From: Euonymus europaeus
Lineage: Eukaryota; Streptophyta; Magnoliopsida; Celastrales; Celastraceae
DNA: 64,000 nt
Assembly: GCA_963580455.1 (NCBI GenBank)
Contig: OY756967.1
Span: 3,432,501 to 3,496,500 of the forward strand
Direction of reading: 5' to 3'
The stretch's first letter is position 1, and each line of letters starts with the position of its first letter. The notes under the pieces are model-generated. The model was not told where the DNA came from. It did not search any database and was given only the letters and a program-made list of their open reading frames with translations. Below, piece by piece: positions 53,301-64,000 of the stretch. The translations under genes were made by a program, and so were the position numbers.

Positions 53301-54017
53301 TCCAACTTATGCTCGGATCTCAATACCCTTGTCAAGCATGGACAGAATCTCAGTTAGAAGTTGATAAGTTTACACAAAACCTATGAATGTTGAGCTGAAA
53401 CTGGAATGAAACCGTCCATTTTGCCTTTTTTACTGAGCATGGTAAACAAAGCAGAGTCCTCGCCAGTCTTAATTCTTGTATCTTGGCTTTGTGAAATTAT
53501 CTTTATATGTTTTAGTTTATGTGTATGGTTCCACTAGTTCCCCGTAGTTGGTGTATAAATTCTACATCTCTGATAAAATGATTTTGAGAGAGTACTTAAT
53601 ATTCTGCTTATTTTTCAATGACCATTTGCTTGTTTTTGGATATATTATGGACTCCATCTCAAAGAATCAGAGGTTACTTCTTATAAGTCCATTTGCATCT
53701 CTCTGGTAAGGGTTTACAGCTTGTTGTATGTAACCTGGAAGATTTAGAGACATTGAAAACTCTCTCATTTTATTCTTGACATCTCTGGCAACACCCAGTA
53801 GCTGTTGGAAATCCAACAGTAGCTTGTGAAATCCATGCACAGATAAATATTTAAAAGAAATTGAATTCAAAACTTGCTGATGATCTTGATCGGTGCCAGC
53901 TTAGCTTAGTAGGTATGGTTACATGGTCTATGACCCCATCTACTTAATGAGATGAAAGCAAGCTCATCTTTTCCTAGCAGACATCTCAACAGCCAATCTG
54001 ACATCCTCTATACCAAA

Positions 54018-54056
<39 letters not shown>

Positions 54057-54759
54057 CTTGTAGTTGGCTTAAAGACTATACAAAAGGTCGAACTAAGATG
54101 TGGTTTTGTATTAACAATGGGGCATGCATGCATTAATTTTTTATGGTACACGTCAGGGATTAATACCCAATTGGCAATTAGCACTGCATCTTGTGGTTAA
54201 GCAGGTGGATTGCTAGTTAATTAGTACAAGAACAAGATTTGTGTGAAATAATTAATCAAACACAGACTGACAAAATTAGTTGCCGTCCTTGTGTGGTAAT
54301 GAATTAATGCATTCTATATAAGAAGCGCGTTTTTTACATCCAAACATATAATTCCCTTGCATGTGTGTGTGTGTGTGTATGTAAATTGCTATGTATTTTC
54401 CAGTACATATATGGTACACTTTCTCTTTCTTGACTTTCGAGATTCAGCCCTCGAAACTTTTTTGTTCTATTAACGGACTGTCAAAAAAAATTATATGGAG
54501 GAGTTTTTTTATTCAATCTTCGATTCTTGTAAAAGTCTCATATCGATAATTTCAGTAAAATGTGGGACATCAAAGCATTTTATATGGAGGAGATTCTACG
54601 TCTCATTACCATTTATTCCATTCTTGATCAATGCCTCAACCAAATGTGCTATAAATCCAACGACAACATAATGTTTGTTGACACGATCTAAATTAATCAT
54701 CATGTAAATTTTAAAGTTAGCAACTAATTAACTTTTAATTCGGTTGGGTTGTGTATATT
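53301..54759. other. Downstream of TAF7 copy 2, AT-rich
   Basis: To 54281 it parallels the TAF7 3' region. At 53690-53850 there is a piece absent from unit A with a short minus-strand frame (LLLDFQQLLGVARDVKNKM) of unknown origin. An AT repeat (54021-54050) and a TG repeat (54362-54378) follow. From 54282 the DNA is unique AT-rich sequence up to the Mutator-like element. Confidence 0.45.
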
Positions 54760-57041
54760 GGGATGGGGGGCGCTGCAGTGCCTAGGGCTGTAGTTTCCTA
54801 AAATTTTTAAAATCCCAGCCCTACATCTCATCTAATGGTCAATATTAAAAGACTATTTTACACCTCCGCAATATAGGGCTCCATTCTCTTCCTTATCTCC
54901 CTTCTTCTCATTCTCTCCCTTCATAACCTAACCCTTTTTCTTCACCCAAATCAGGGATCGAGATGCTATTCTCTGCGTCATTCAAGACCGATTAGATTTG
55001 CTAGAGCTCCCCTCTCAATCTTTTTTCGTTTCGATCAACTCCGTTTGGAGTTCCTCTTAGATGAAGAAATTCGTCCTCTACCCCTTGAGTATGAAGATAT
55101 CTATCAGCAGCTGTCACTAATCTGAGTAGTGAGAGGCTAAAAGGGGAGATGTGGCAGCAGAGGAAGGTTCATGGAAAGACTGAGATGTGCCTTGTATTTT
55201 CCATATTCCTTGGCCCAAATATTCCAGCTTGCTTTCGCTGATTGGACTTGATTGCATCTTCAATCTTGGCGCAACTCTTTTTCTCCTTATGGCTGATTCT
55301 TGTGCTTGGCCAAAACACTCGAAGGCATTGAGCATTAGCAAGCCTCCTTTTAGCTACTAGTTTTGGAACATGTTTGCCACTGTGGCTGGATTTGCCATCC
55401 CCTTGATAATGTTTTTTGCATCCCATAAGGGTTTCATCCAAACCCAGCTGCCTTTTATCTCCATTGCCGTTTTATTAGCTCCCTACTTTATGCTTCTGTC
55501 AGTACAAACACTAACTGAGCAATGGAGCAGTCTGTGTTGTGTTGGTCTGGATTTGATTAATTGAAGGGTTTTGTTATTGGGTTTTGTTCATGTATATATA
55601 GAAGAGAGATGGCACCTAATTGAAGATTAGTTTGATGGTCTCAATCACATGTCATCGGATTACTCTCTCAATAATTTCTACTTGAAAAGAGTATACATTT
55701 TTTTTAACATCCTTTGGTGTATGTAATGTATAATAACAGCCATCCCAAATCCTTAAAGCTTTGTTCAAGTATTTTGCTTTATATTTTTACTCTATCTTGT
55801 TTTAGTTCTCTCTTCTTGTACGGACTCTATGTCAGGCCATCCACCACACATCCATATATGGATGCCTTGTTGTTTTTCTTTTCTTTTGTTGGTATATATG
55901 ATGCTGCTGCTACTGCTACTACTTATCAAATAAAAAAAACACACTAGACTCAAATCAATGGAATGCTGCAGGGGATAACATTACTTTGAAGAATGATTAT
56001 AGATAAAGTGTAACAAAAAACAATAGGCCATTTTCTGATACAATGTAATTCAGGGGCTGGTAACTTTCTGCATATAAGGAATATGTTCATCAAACATAAA
56101 GGCTGTACCAGGATGCTCAATTTGACTTTGCCGAGCAACTAAAAAATAGCATATATTGGTGATCATAGCACTAATGACTACAATTGATATAACAATCTTG
56201 AACATTCTGCTGGTGATTATAGGCATAAAAATATGGCATATTGGGATTCATATTTTCCTACAAAGAAAAAAGATCACCTTGTCACTAATTAGGATAGAAT
56301 TTCACAAAATAAACATAAATGATTCAAACAAGTTGGTACCAATCCTTGAACAGTATGCATGGGAGCACAACTAGTGGACAACATTGGATTTGGACAATGA
56401 GTTTCCTACGAACCAATATGCTTACTCATATTCATTTTTGCTACCTATGGATAACGAATTACATACTTACCAGTTATGCGTAGTCATATTCAAAATCACC
56501 ATGAAAGATTCATAGTCTAGATCACTTAACAAAAGCATATAATTAATTGCTAATATTATCAATCTAGTTTAACAAAAAATGATTCATTGAACTAAAAGTC
56601 AAATTTGTTTAGCAAGAAAACTAAAAAAAATCGCATTATACTTGTATCTAAACTTCCTTTCAGAGATTTATTAAACTTGCATCAATAAATCTTGCGGGTT
56701 TAAAATACTATTCTTCACCATCTTATCAGTACAGTGCCCAAAATAAGAACAAGAACATGAGAAATTAATAAAAAATCAGGAAGAGTAGCATGAAGACCTG
56801 ATTGTCGTCGCTCATTGCCTGCCATTTTTGAAGTCGTTGATTTGCTTCACTTTGACAAAAAGCTTTTGGAAGAGAGATTCCCGCGCAACTTCAATCTCAG
56901 CTTGTTTTACAAGGAATAGAAGAAGGATATTGCGGAGGTGTAAAATAGTCTTTTAATATTGACCATTAGATGAGATGTAGGGCTGGGATTTTAAAAACTT
57001 TAGGAAACTACAGCCCTAGGCACTGCAGCGCCCCCCATCCC
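54760..57041. mobile_element. Mutator-like element with captured gene fragment
   Basis: 2282 bp with 115-bp terminal inverted repeats (54760-54874 and 56927-57041) differing at one base. The ends start GGGATGGGGGGCGCTG. It is flanked by a perfect 9-bp duplication GTGTATATT (54751-54759 and 57042-57050), the hallmark of Mutator-like elements. No transposase is seen, so it is non-autonomous. The interior at about 55230-55560 (+) reads IFNLGATLFLLMADSC, an in-frame TAG (55358-55360), then FWNMFATVAGFAIPLIMFF and PFISIAVLLAPYFMLL, like part of a plant multi-pass membrane protein gene. The near-identical repeats imply recent movement. Confidence 0.9.
55230..55563 (+). pseudogene. Captured membrane-protein gene fragment
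   Basis: Hydrophobic segments around GATLFLLM, GFAIPLIMFF and ISIAVLLAPYFMLLSVQTLTE are separated by a TAG at 55358-55360 and end at a TGA (55563). The composition resembles a conserved plant protein with several membrane spans, but I cannot name it. It lies wholly inside the Mutator-like element, so it is a captured fragment rather than a resident gene. Confidence 0.5.
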
Positions 57042-57050
57042 GTGTATATT

Positions 57051-58398
57051 AGTCTAAATCTAAATTTTATAGTAATATATAGTTGAGTCTAACACAACAA
57101 AATCAGCAAATAGGTCATTTTAGGTTACGTGTGGTGATTTTTCAAACTAATTTTGGAATTCTGGTTTAGTTGAAAAGAGTAAGATGTATGCAGTTTTTGT
57201 CTTATGTTTTGACAATTGACCCAAAAGACTATTAATATGTTGTGTTTGTGCTCACTCATATATAACAAATTACATACAAGACTTGCTTGACAAGTTCTTC
57301 CGCAAAGCCTTGGCAAGTCCAGTGAAAGGGACTGCAATGGTTGCATTTTGGGGGCATGGTTATCAAAACACTGGTTTTTAATGGGACATTAAATAAAACC
57401 TGTTCCAACAAATTCTATTTCCTATATATTGTCATCACTAAATTTACATTAAATCGATATTGAATCTCGCTTTTATTACAAAAGGTCAAGTCACATACAT
57501 GAACGTCAGCTAAACACATCTCTCAATACAGTAAATATATATATTTTAATACAATTTTGCTGACATATTAAAATATATTGAACCATTGCAACTGTCCACT
57601 CACTATATTTTATTGACCCAAAATAATATTATCGAAATATATCTCCCAATATATTTTATTTATCCTAACAAATTTATACTATTATGGTCGCCATTATTGT
57701 TGCATGAGAAATTTTGTACTCGATTCACCGACACACGCTCCAAGCAGAAGACCTACATAATAATGTCAATAACCGGCCGACCCTTTTTCCTCTTTAGTTT
57801 CTTGCTTAACTTTTCATTCAATTTTAATTTGGGCTACCTCCACCGGGCATGACTTTCGAGTTTCGACCTGCTTCACACCATGAGTAGGGCCCTGGTACTT
57901 CAATCCAGTAGAGGGGAAACCAAATGGACGGTGATTAGGATTGTAGTGTACACCAAACTTCATATGTTTATGTGGCATTAAATGTTGTGATTTAGTATGT
58001 AGTTTCTATTTATTTATTTGATGTGATCTATTTTGAAAAATTTACGAGTCTAGTGAGTAAATTTTTTGAAGGCTTATTTTGTGGAGCGGAGATAAGGATC
58101 GATAGGCTCGAACACGAGCGCTTACAAATAAATAGTGTTAGGGTATAAATAAGATATTGTAACTCTAAGCCGTCATTTGTAATTCTTTTATTTTTTTGTT
58201 TGATTGGTTTGATTTATGTTTTTGTGTGTAATTATCTTCTAACATTAACTTTCGTTTGGGTGGGCCATCATTCAATCTCTATCATTGACATGATAAAAAG
58301 TAGAAAACTACCTACATGATACGAATCCACCCCGTTAGCTAGCTAAAAGTTAGGCTATTAAAAGGTTATTTTTGTTTTTCAACATTCCCTGTATATAC

Positions 58399-58430
<32 letters not shown>

Positions 58431-59519
58431 TTGTCAAGTATGATTAGCCAGATCAAGAGAAATTATTCAGTAGGACAGATGCATTTTCATATTGTACATC
58501 TAAAAATGTGGATCATATCCACATGAGAATAATATCAATCAAAAATTAAGAGATATAATACATATTAATGTCATCTACACCCTTGAATATGCCACATGAA
58601 ATATGCACTTAGATCATTGAATAATTTCTCATCTGATCAATTATAATTCAAGAAATACTTTATTCAAATTAAATCATAATTCAACAATACTTGCTATCTA
58701 TATAAGCTAAGGGTAACATCTATTGTATAAAAATTCGAAAACTCTAAATATCCATAGAAGTGTGTTGTGCATAATATTCATAGTGAGGGGAGGTAAAATT
58801 TTAAATATTTAAATTTATATTTTGAAGCCAAAATCAATAGTGATAATGAGAAGAGGTGAAAATTATTTATGAACACTTTATAGATAAAAAAAATTATGAA
58901 TGACTACCATCACCGATAAAAAATATGTCACATGCTTATCCACCCAAATACTCGTGCTCTCCAGCTGTCAATAATTTAATGCACTCGCTTACTCGCGTGC
59001 TCGCCAGCTATGCCTCGCCGGTTACGCTAATAATACTTTCGATCTCGTACGACCGTCGTCGTTTGGGTTTGGGGCCCAAATAAAGTTAACAAAAATTTTG
59101 ATTACTGGATACGGTGACGTACGAGTACACAAGTTAACGAATTCATTTCTTTAAAAGGCACACACCAGCTACAGTCACGGGATACGGTTGTCTGGGTATT
59201 AGGTATGTTTGTCTAGCTTGCAAGAGGCATAGCCTACGTGGCCAGTTATAAATATGACACGTGTACTAGTACGTGGACCCCAACCAGGTTGTACGGTGCA
59301 AAGTACGCATCTCGATTTATAAAATTAATAATTAATTTTAATTAATTTACTTGTGCTTGCATGGAGATCGGAAACGACAGCTGTACTTACCAACCCTCCG
59401 ATTTTTGTTTGATTTTTCGAATATATACAGAAAGCCTTCAGTGAAATTGCCAACTATAGAAAACGTTGACAATTTTACACACAGCCTCCCAGAGGAGGGA
59501 AGGAAGAAGAAAAAAATTG
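57051..59519. other. Intergenic, no gene seen
   Basis: AT-rich with simple repeats: TACA/TA repeats at 58394-58431 and ATATAT near 57534. A patch at 58925-59070 is richer in CG (CTCGCTTACTCGCGTGCTCG). All frames are closed frequently. No TE ends were resolved. Confidence 0.35.
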
Positions 59520-59529
59520 TGTTTTTAAG

Positions 59530-60647
59530 TGTAATACTATTTTCAATCATCGAAAAATAAAAAATAATTCATGTTTTATTTTGATATTCGAATAATTAAA
59601 TATTTCAATTTAGTCAATTAACTTTTCATTTTATTCAAGTCAAAACACTCGATCAGAGTTTTACAAATTCAGCCAGACAACTTGCTTATGTGACAGATTG
59701 ACCCTTACGTGATTCGTTCACGTGGAAATAATTTTTCATCTAAAAATACATCTTTAAAAAAAGTCATATGAAAATAAATTTTATAAATAAAACAAATAAT
59801 AAAAACTAATGAATTTATAAATTGATCAAGATTGACCCTTTTCGGCTATTGTCTCTCAAATTTGCATTATTTCTTTACCTTATAATATCAACTCAGTCGA
59901 TAGACTATGAAATTTTTTGGAGACGACACAAAATCGATGGCCCGATGATGTTGTCTTCATTTACTTTGCTCCTCGAATCAGCCCCTGATGAACAAGTGCA
60001 AACCTGCAAATCGGATCCACCATGGCTTCAACTTGTAAATTGGACTGTGAATCGCAAGAACACAGGCGAAATAGGGGAAGAAGGGGAGAGAGAGAGAGAG
60101 CACAAGCTATATCCTCTCCTTTTCATCAGATTGTGATTGCCATATGCTTTTCCCTGTGGAGAATCTAACGCAAAAGTCCATTTTATATTACAGGATCCGC
60201 AATTTGGACCCGAAAATCATGGCACCTTTGTCGATGGAACAGACCGGTGAATCTAATGTTACCGGTGGAGGAGACTCGCAGAGATCACTCCCTACGCCAT
60301 TTCTCACCGAAACCTATTAACTCGTCAAAGATCCATTGGTGGACGATGAGTTGCTTTTGTTCATTTTGATTTTAAATTCATAATAAATTCATTAGTTTTT
60401 ATTTTTTATTATTAGTTTTATTTGTAAATTTATTTCATGTGACTTTTTTAAAAAATATATTTCCACGTGGACGAATCACGTAAGGGTCAAACTGTTACAT
60501 AAGCTTGCTTGTTTGGATTTGTAAAAATATGACCGAGTGATTTTACTGGAATAAAAAAAATTAGACAATTAAGTTGAAACATTTAATCTTTCGGTGATCA
60601 ACATGAAACATGAATTGTCTTTCGATGACTGAAAGTATAATTAACCT
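59530..60647. mobile_element. Pack-MULE-like element carrying an HSF gene start
   Basis: About 1.12 kb with long imperfect inverted repeats (59530-59820 and about 60380-60647, ~270-290 bp each; shared landmarks GACCCTTACGTGATTCGT and CACGTGGA). It is flanked by GTTTTTAAG (59521-59529 and 60648-60656), a perfect 9-bp duplication (10 bp if a leading T is counted). The unique centre holds leader-like DNA with a GA tract and the first codons of a class B heat-stress factor gene. No transposase. A shorter relative is at 26550-26875. Confidence 0.82.
60219..60358 (+). pseudogene. Captured HSFB2-type heat-stress factor fragment
   Basis: ATG at 60219 opens MAPLSMEQTGESNVTGGGDS, then QRSLPTPFLTETY, a TAA (60318-60320), then LVKDPLVDDE. 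This matches the N-terminus and the start of the DNA-binding domain of plant class B HSFs (the PTPFLTKTY-LV-DP-VDD stretch). The Gln codon after TY has become TAA and the frame stops well before helix 3. The upstream CAG at 60191-60193, GA-rich leader and ATG suggest promoter-proximal DNA of the donor gene was captured with it. Confidence 0.8.
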
Positions 60648-60656
60648 GTTTTTAAG

Positions 60657-63600
60657 GGTTTGACTTTTAAAACTAGGAAATATGTCATAGTGATTAAATT
60701 GGAATAAATTTGAATTTTCAATTACGAAGTTATAACATTTGAATATTCGATAATCGAGTTAATTAAAACATGTCAATTCTTTTCATCAAAAGTTAAATTA
60801 ACCCCGCTAAACATACGTGACTAATCAATGTTATTGATCTGGTTCTATTACCATTGTCTAAATCTTAAAAGTTTAGAATGACTACACGAATTTATGAGAA
60901 AAATCAAAGGGACTCCATTACATGTATTGGATTTCTCTATTCATTTTTATCATGTTTGTGGATTTTGGTACTGTAGTAGGCAAGCTTTGATTAGGGTGTA
61001 AAAATAATAATATAAAGAGATAATCCTAAATCTAAAGCCAGATAATTATAGAAAATTTGTGTAGTTAATATATCAATTAATTGTCGCGTATGTACTTTTG
61101 TTGTATATACTTTCCGACAAATACATTTTTATATACTGCTTCATTCAAACCGTATGTCTACATTTTATTTTATTTTTTTGGCTACGCGTGATGTGCTTTG
61201 TGTACGCATAAACGTATCATTTTTAATACGTCCGTGGGGCAGCCGGACGAGATTGGCCGTCAAGTATAAAGACAAGTCAGTTTGACACTTTGACTACAAG
61301 ACCCACCCATCAAATGAGGATTGTCAAAAAAAAAAGGATAAAATCAAACCGAATCAATTGGTTGTTTTTCTTTTAAAAAAAATTATTTACACATTTCTCA
61401 TTAAAATTAAAATTGACCAAACATATGACATAACTAAAAGGTTCGGTCAAAATATGCAAAAAAATCTGATCAAAACCGACCATTGACACTCAAGCATCCT
61501 GCATCTAGGTCTCAAAATTAAATATGCATTATTAATTATTTGGATAATAATTTTGTGGTGAATCTCACTAGAATATTAAATTGTCTTACTTTGAAATATC
61601 TTGAATTCGATTCTCCCTCACAGCAATACACTTGTGGCAACACGTTACATTTTTATCCAATTTATAATGTCGTTGAGTGTAAATTTTTTGATGGCTAGAA
61701 TTTAAGTTTATATCAAATGTACGAAATGTAAACTTGTATAATATTGTTTTCGGTTAAAAAAAATGTATTATTGAGTTGGAATGAAAATTATATTGTCTTT
61801 AGGAGATAATTAAGTATTTCAATGAGAATTTGAAAGAATTAAACAAAATAGGGTCTTATTTAGCATAAACGAATGTACACAAAAAATGCATGCAAAACAA
61901 TTATAAACCCATCATCATATCAACAAACATTAACTCATTAAAAAAAGACATAAATAAACATGAAATACCTGTCCAAAAATATATATTTAACTTTAAATGT
62001 TTAATGTATTTAGAATAAAATAATTATGATTAGAGACACAACCCTTTAGACCTTTTAAGGCCATTTTTGTTGGTATTAGCCCATCAATGGATGTGCATAT
62101 ATATATATTAGACACATCAATTCATAGTCAACTAGTGAGTCATCTTGTGAAGATTGCATGGAAGTTTCCATCACTTTCAGGTTTCAATTTACATCATCAA
62201 ACAATATTTTATTTTATTTTCTAGATAAATAATTAATCAAAAGCTTGTGCATTAAGCTACGACTCTACATGATGGTCACCAGTTACTTGGGAGATACTTT
62301 GTGCAAGTGACATAAGCGATGGCGATTATGAAGTATGAACAAGTCAATTTCATCAGTTTGCTTTTACACTAAGAAATATTTTTAAAAAGTAAAATATTTC
62401 AGTTAAAAGTCATACAATTGCTTCTTCTTCTTCTTTTTTTCAATTTATTCTAAAATTATATTTTTTGGGTTATTAGGAAATTTAACATTCTTACAATCAC
62501 ATTGATTATTTGGTTGGCAATCAGTTAAAACTAAACTTTAACCCTCATGTTACATTTGGCTGCCATAAGTGATTAATAGTAATCAGAATGAGAACGAGAA
62601 CGAGAATATTGTGAATAAGAATGACCGTTAATAATGAATATGTTAGGTTATGTCAGTAATGATAAATTATAACGTTTGATACGCATAAATATTTACAAGA
62701 ATAGAGTGTAAATAAAGTTTCTTTTTTCCTCTTAACGGCCTTATAAAATGAGAATATGCAATGAGTTGTTTTTAAATATTTGAGGGAAAAAAATAAAATT
62801 TGCTAAGATTCAACAATTAAAAAGAAAAGATAGATTTTGTCGGAAAAGATAGATTATGTCGGATCTAATTCATTTCTTCAAACGGAACAAACATAGATAG
62901 AATCATATTGATTCCTTAAATACCTTTTTGGATATTTTCTAATGTCCGATTTATTCGCGAAACATGAGAAGGAGATGAATAATCATTTGTTGACCCTTCC
63001 TCATGCAAGGGTGTATATATATATTCATGGGTTTATCATGAGAAATGGTCATTGAAGCTCTCTTTTTAATGACTATTATCATTACATTGATGAACTATTT
63101 TAACGAACATCTGCATTGTAAATAAACCATTAGACTGGTCTTTCACATTCTTTGGTTAAAAGGCAATACCAAACATGCTTACTGTATTAAATCATACTTG
63201 AAGATAAAACTAATAATTAATGAATGATTATCCCCAGTTTATATATAATGTAATGAGGGAGTTTTAGGGTGGATTATCTTTGGGGTTCTTAATTTCTTAT
63301 TAAAAGATTTAATTTAATCAAAGGAATAAAATAAATTATATGTAAAATAAATTAATTCATCTTTATTTTTAAGGTGGAATTCAACATATCATTTCGTAAT
63401 CTGAAAAGTTACACCTAGCGATACCGAAATAATTTAGGAATTTGCGAACTCCGGAAGAGTTACAAATCGGAGAACAAACTCCAAACAAAAATAAAACTAA
63501 ATTGTACCACATCGAAATGCACTCGTTAACACTGTACCGAAAAAATTGGACATACTAAATATAAACTAATAGAACGCGGATTTACGACATACATAAACTA

Positions 63601-64000
63601 ACAAAATGTGGATTTACAATATGAATCTCAACATCTTTTCAACGAGAGATGACGGGCTCATTCAAATCTGGAAAGAAAAAAAAACACTCATAGATGATGA
63701 TCATGTCACCGGATGATCAAATCCACGATCAATGGAGGAGATCTAAATCCAAATGAGAGAAATCCTACAAAATTCTTTATTCAAACAAAAAAAAATATTA
63801 ACAAAAATTTTAAAAAGGAGAGGGTTAATTAATTCATCGATGATTATAAATAAAAGTATTTTTTTTAAGAAAAAGGGAATCGGCATGGGCGTAATGGTTA
63901 ACGAAAGCACCTACTAATAAAAGTCTTCATCACGTGGTCGGAAATGTATGCAGTCTCCACTTTCTCTCTCTAAAACCAAAACGCTTTTGACTGTCTCGCT
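60657..64000. other. Intergenic, no gene seen
   Basis: AT-rich DNA with no coding frame over 60 codons that looks real. A region with GAATGAGAACGAGAACGAG (about 62585-62605) resembles ends of plant MITEs but was not delimited. Near 63890-63945 a GGGCGTAATGGTTAACG stretch is weakly tRNA-like. The final 100 bp are pyrimidine-rich and may lead into a gene beyond the window. Confidence 0.35.

Larger units (their letters stand above)
48250..54281. repeat. Tandem duplication unit B (broken TAF7)
   Basis: Second unit of the tandem duplication. It keeps the SR-leader piece (48250-48411), then has 2.25 kb of unrelated DNA (48412-50666) in place of the TAF7 promoter and leader exon. It resumes at AAATCCAATTTCACCAC (50664) through the whole TAF7-like gene. 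An AT microsatellite at 54021-54050 is expanded relative to unit A. Confidence 0.9.

Noticed and set aside
59822..60136. 104-codon frame within the HSF-carrying element
   Set aside because: It is not in frame with the HSF codons, has no recognised domain and spans simple GA repeats.
63890..63960. tRNA gene
   Set aside because: A- and B-box-like phrases are weak and no acceptor or anticodon stem can be formed.

Overview
The window looks like a piece of the nuclear genome of a eudicot plant. It is AT-rich, its genes are split by GT-AG introns, and every recognisable protein is a plant (angiosperm) type. Gene order and proteins alone do not identify the species. No tRNA, rRNA or CRISPR was seen.

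Layout of intact genes: a 78-aa DUF761 protein (1153-1389, +); a Ded1/DDX3-type DEAD-box RNA helicase (4319-9225, -, six coding exons, 612 aa); a PP2A catalytic subunit (15442-20549, +, eleven exons, 313 aa); a subtilisin-like protease that lacks the PA domain (21188-24030, -); two intronless tandem PUT4-like polyamine/amino-acid transporters (24649-26085 and 28962-30362, +); an F6'H1-like 2-oxoglutarate dioxygenase (34633-35829, +); a COP10-like E2 variant (36485-38520, -); an SC35-like SR splicing factor of the SCL30A/SCL33 type (39815-42529, -); and TAF7, a TFIID subunit (44577-47143, +), which is head-to-head with the SR gene. The set covers RNA processing, transcription initiation, light signalling/ubiquitin, dephosphorylation, transport and phenylpropanoid metabolism. 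There is no operon-like or biosynthetic-cluster logic.

Broken genes: a KMD/KFB F-box-kelch pseudogene (31476-32755) with a nonsense codon, an insertion and a frameshift; a second TAF7 copy (50732-53300) made by a ~4.7-kb tandem duplication and now disabled; a 5'-truncated RPL37a retrocopy inside PP2A intron 1; and a glyoxalase I fragment inside the duplicated block.

The intergenic DNA is rich in transposable elements whose target-site duplications can be read directly. There are two elements with long terminal inverted repeats and 9-bp duplications (Mutator-like). One carries the start of a class B heat-shock factor gene; the other carries a fragment of an unidentified membrane-protein gene. 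An older relative of the second lies at 10438-11191. There is also a hAT-like element with a Stowaway MITE nested in it, a PIF/Harbinger-like MITE, a poly-A retroelement with 12-bp duplications, a probable solo LTR in a helicase intron, and a decayed Copia fragment.

The most notable observations are a minor-spliceosome (U12, AT-AC) intron in TAF7, preserved in its dead duplicate; gene-capturing Mutator-like elements; the PA-less but otherwise intact subtilase; and a dense GAAG cluster in the long third intron of the SR gene, where autoregulation is known in Arabidopsis SCL33. No wholly new molecular system was recognised.
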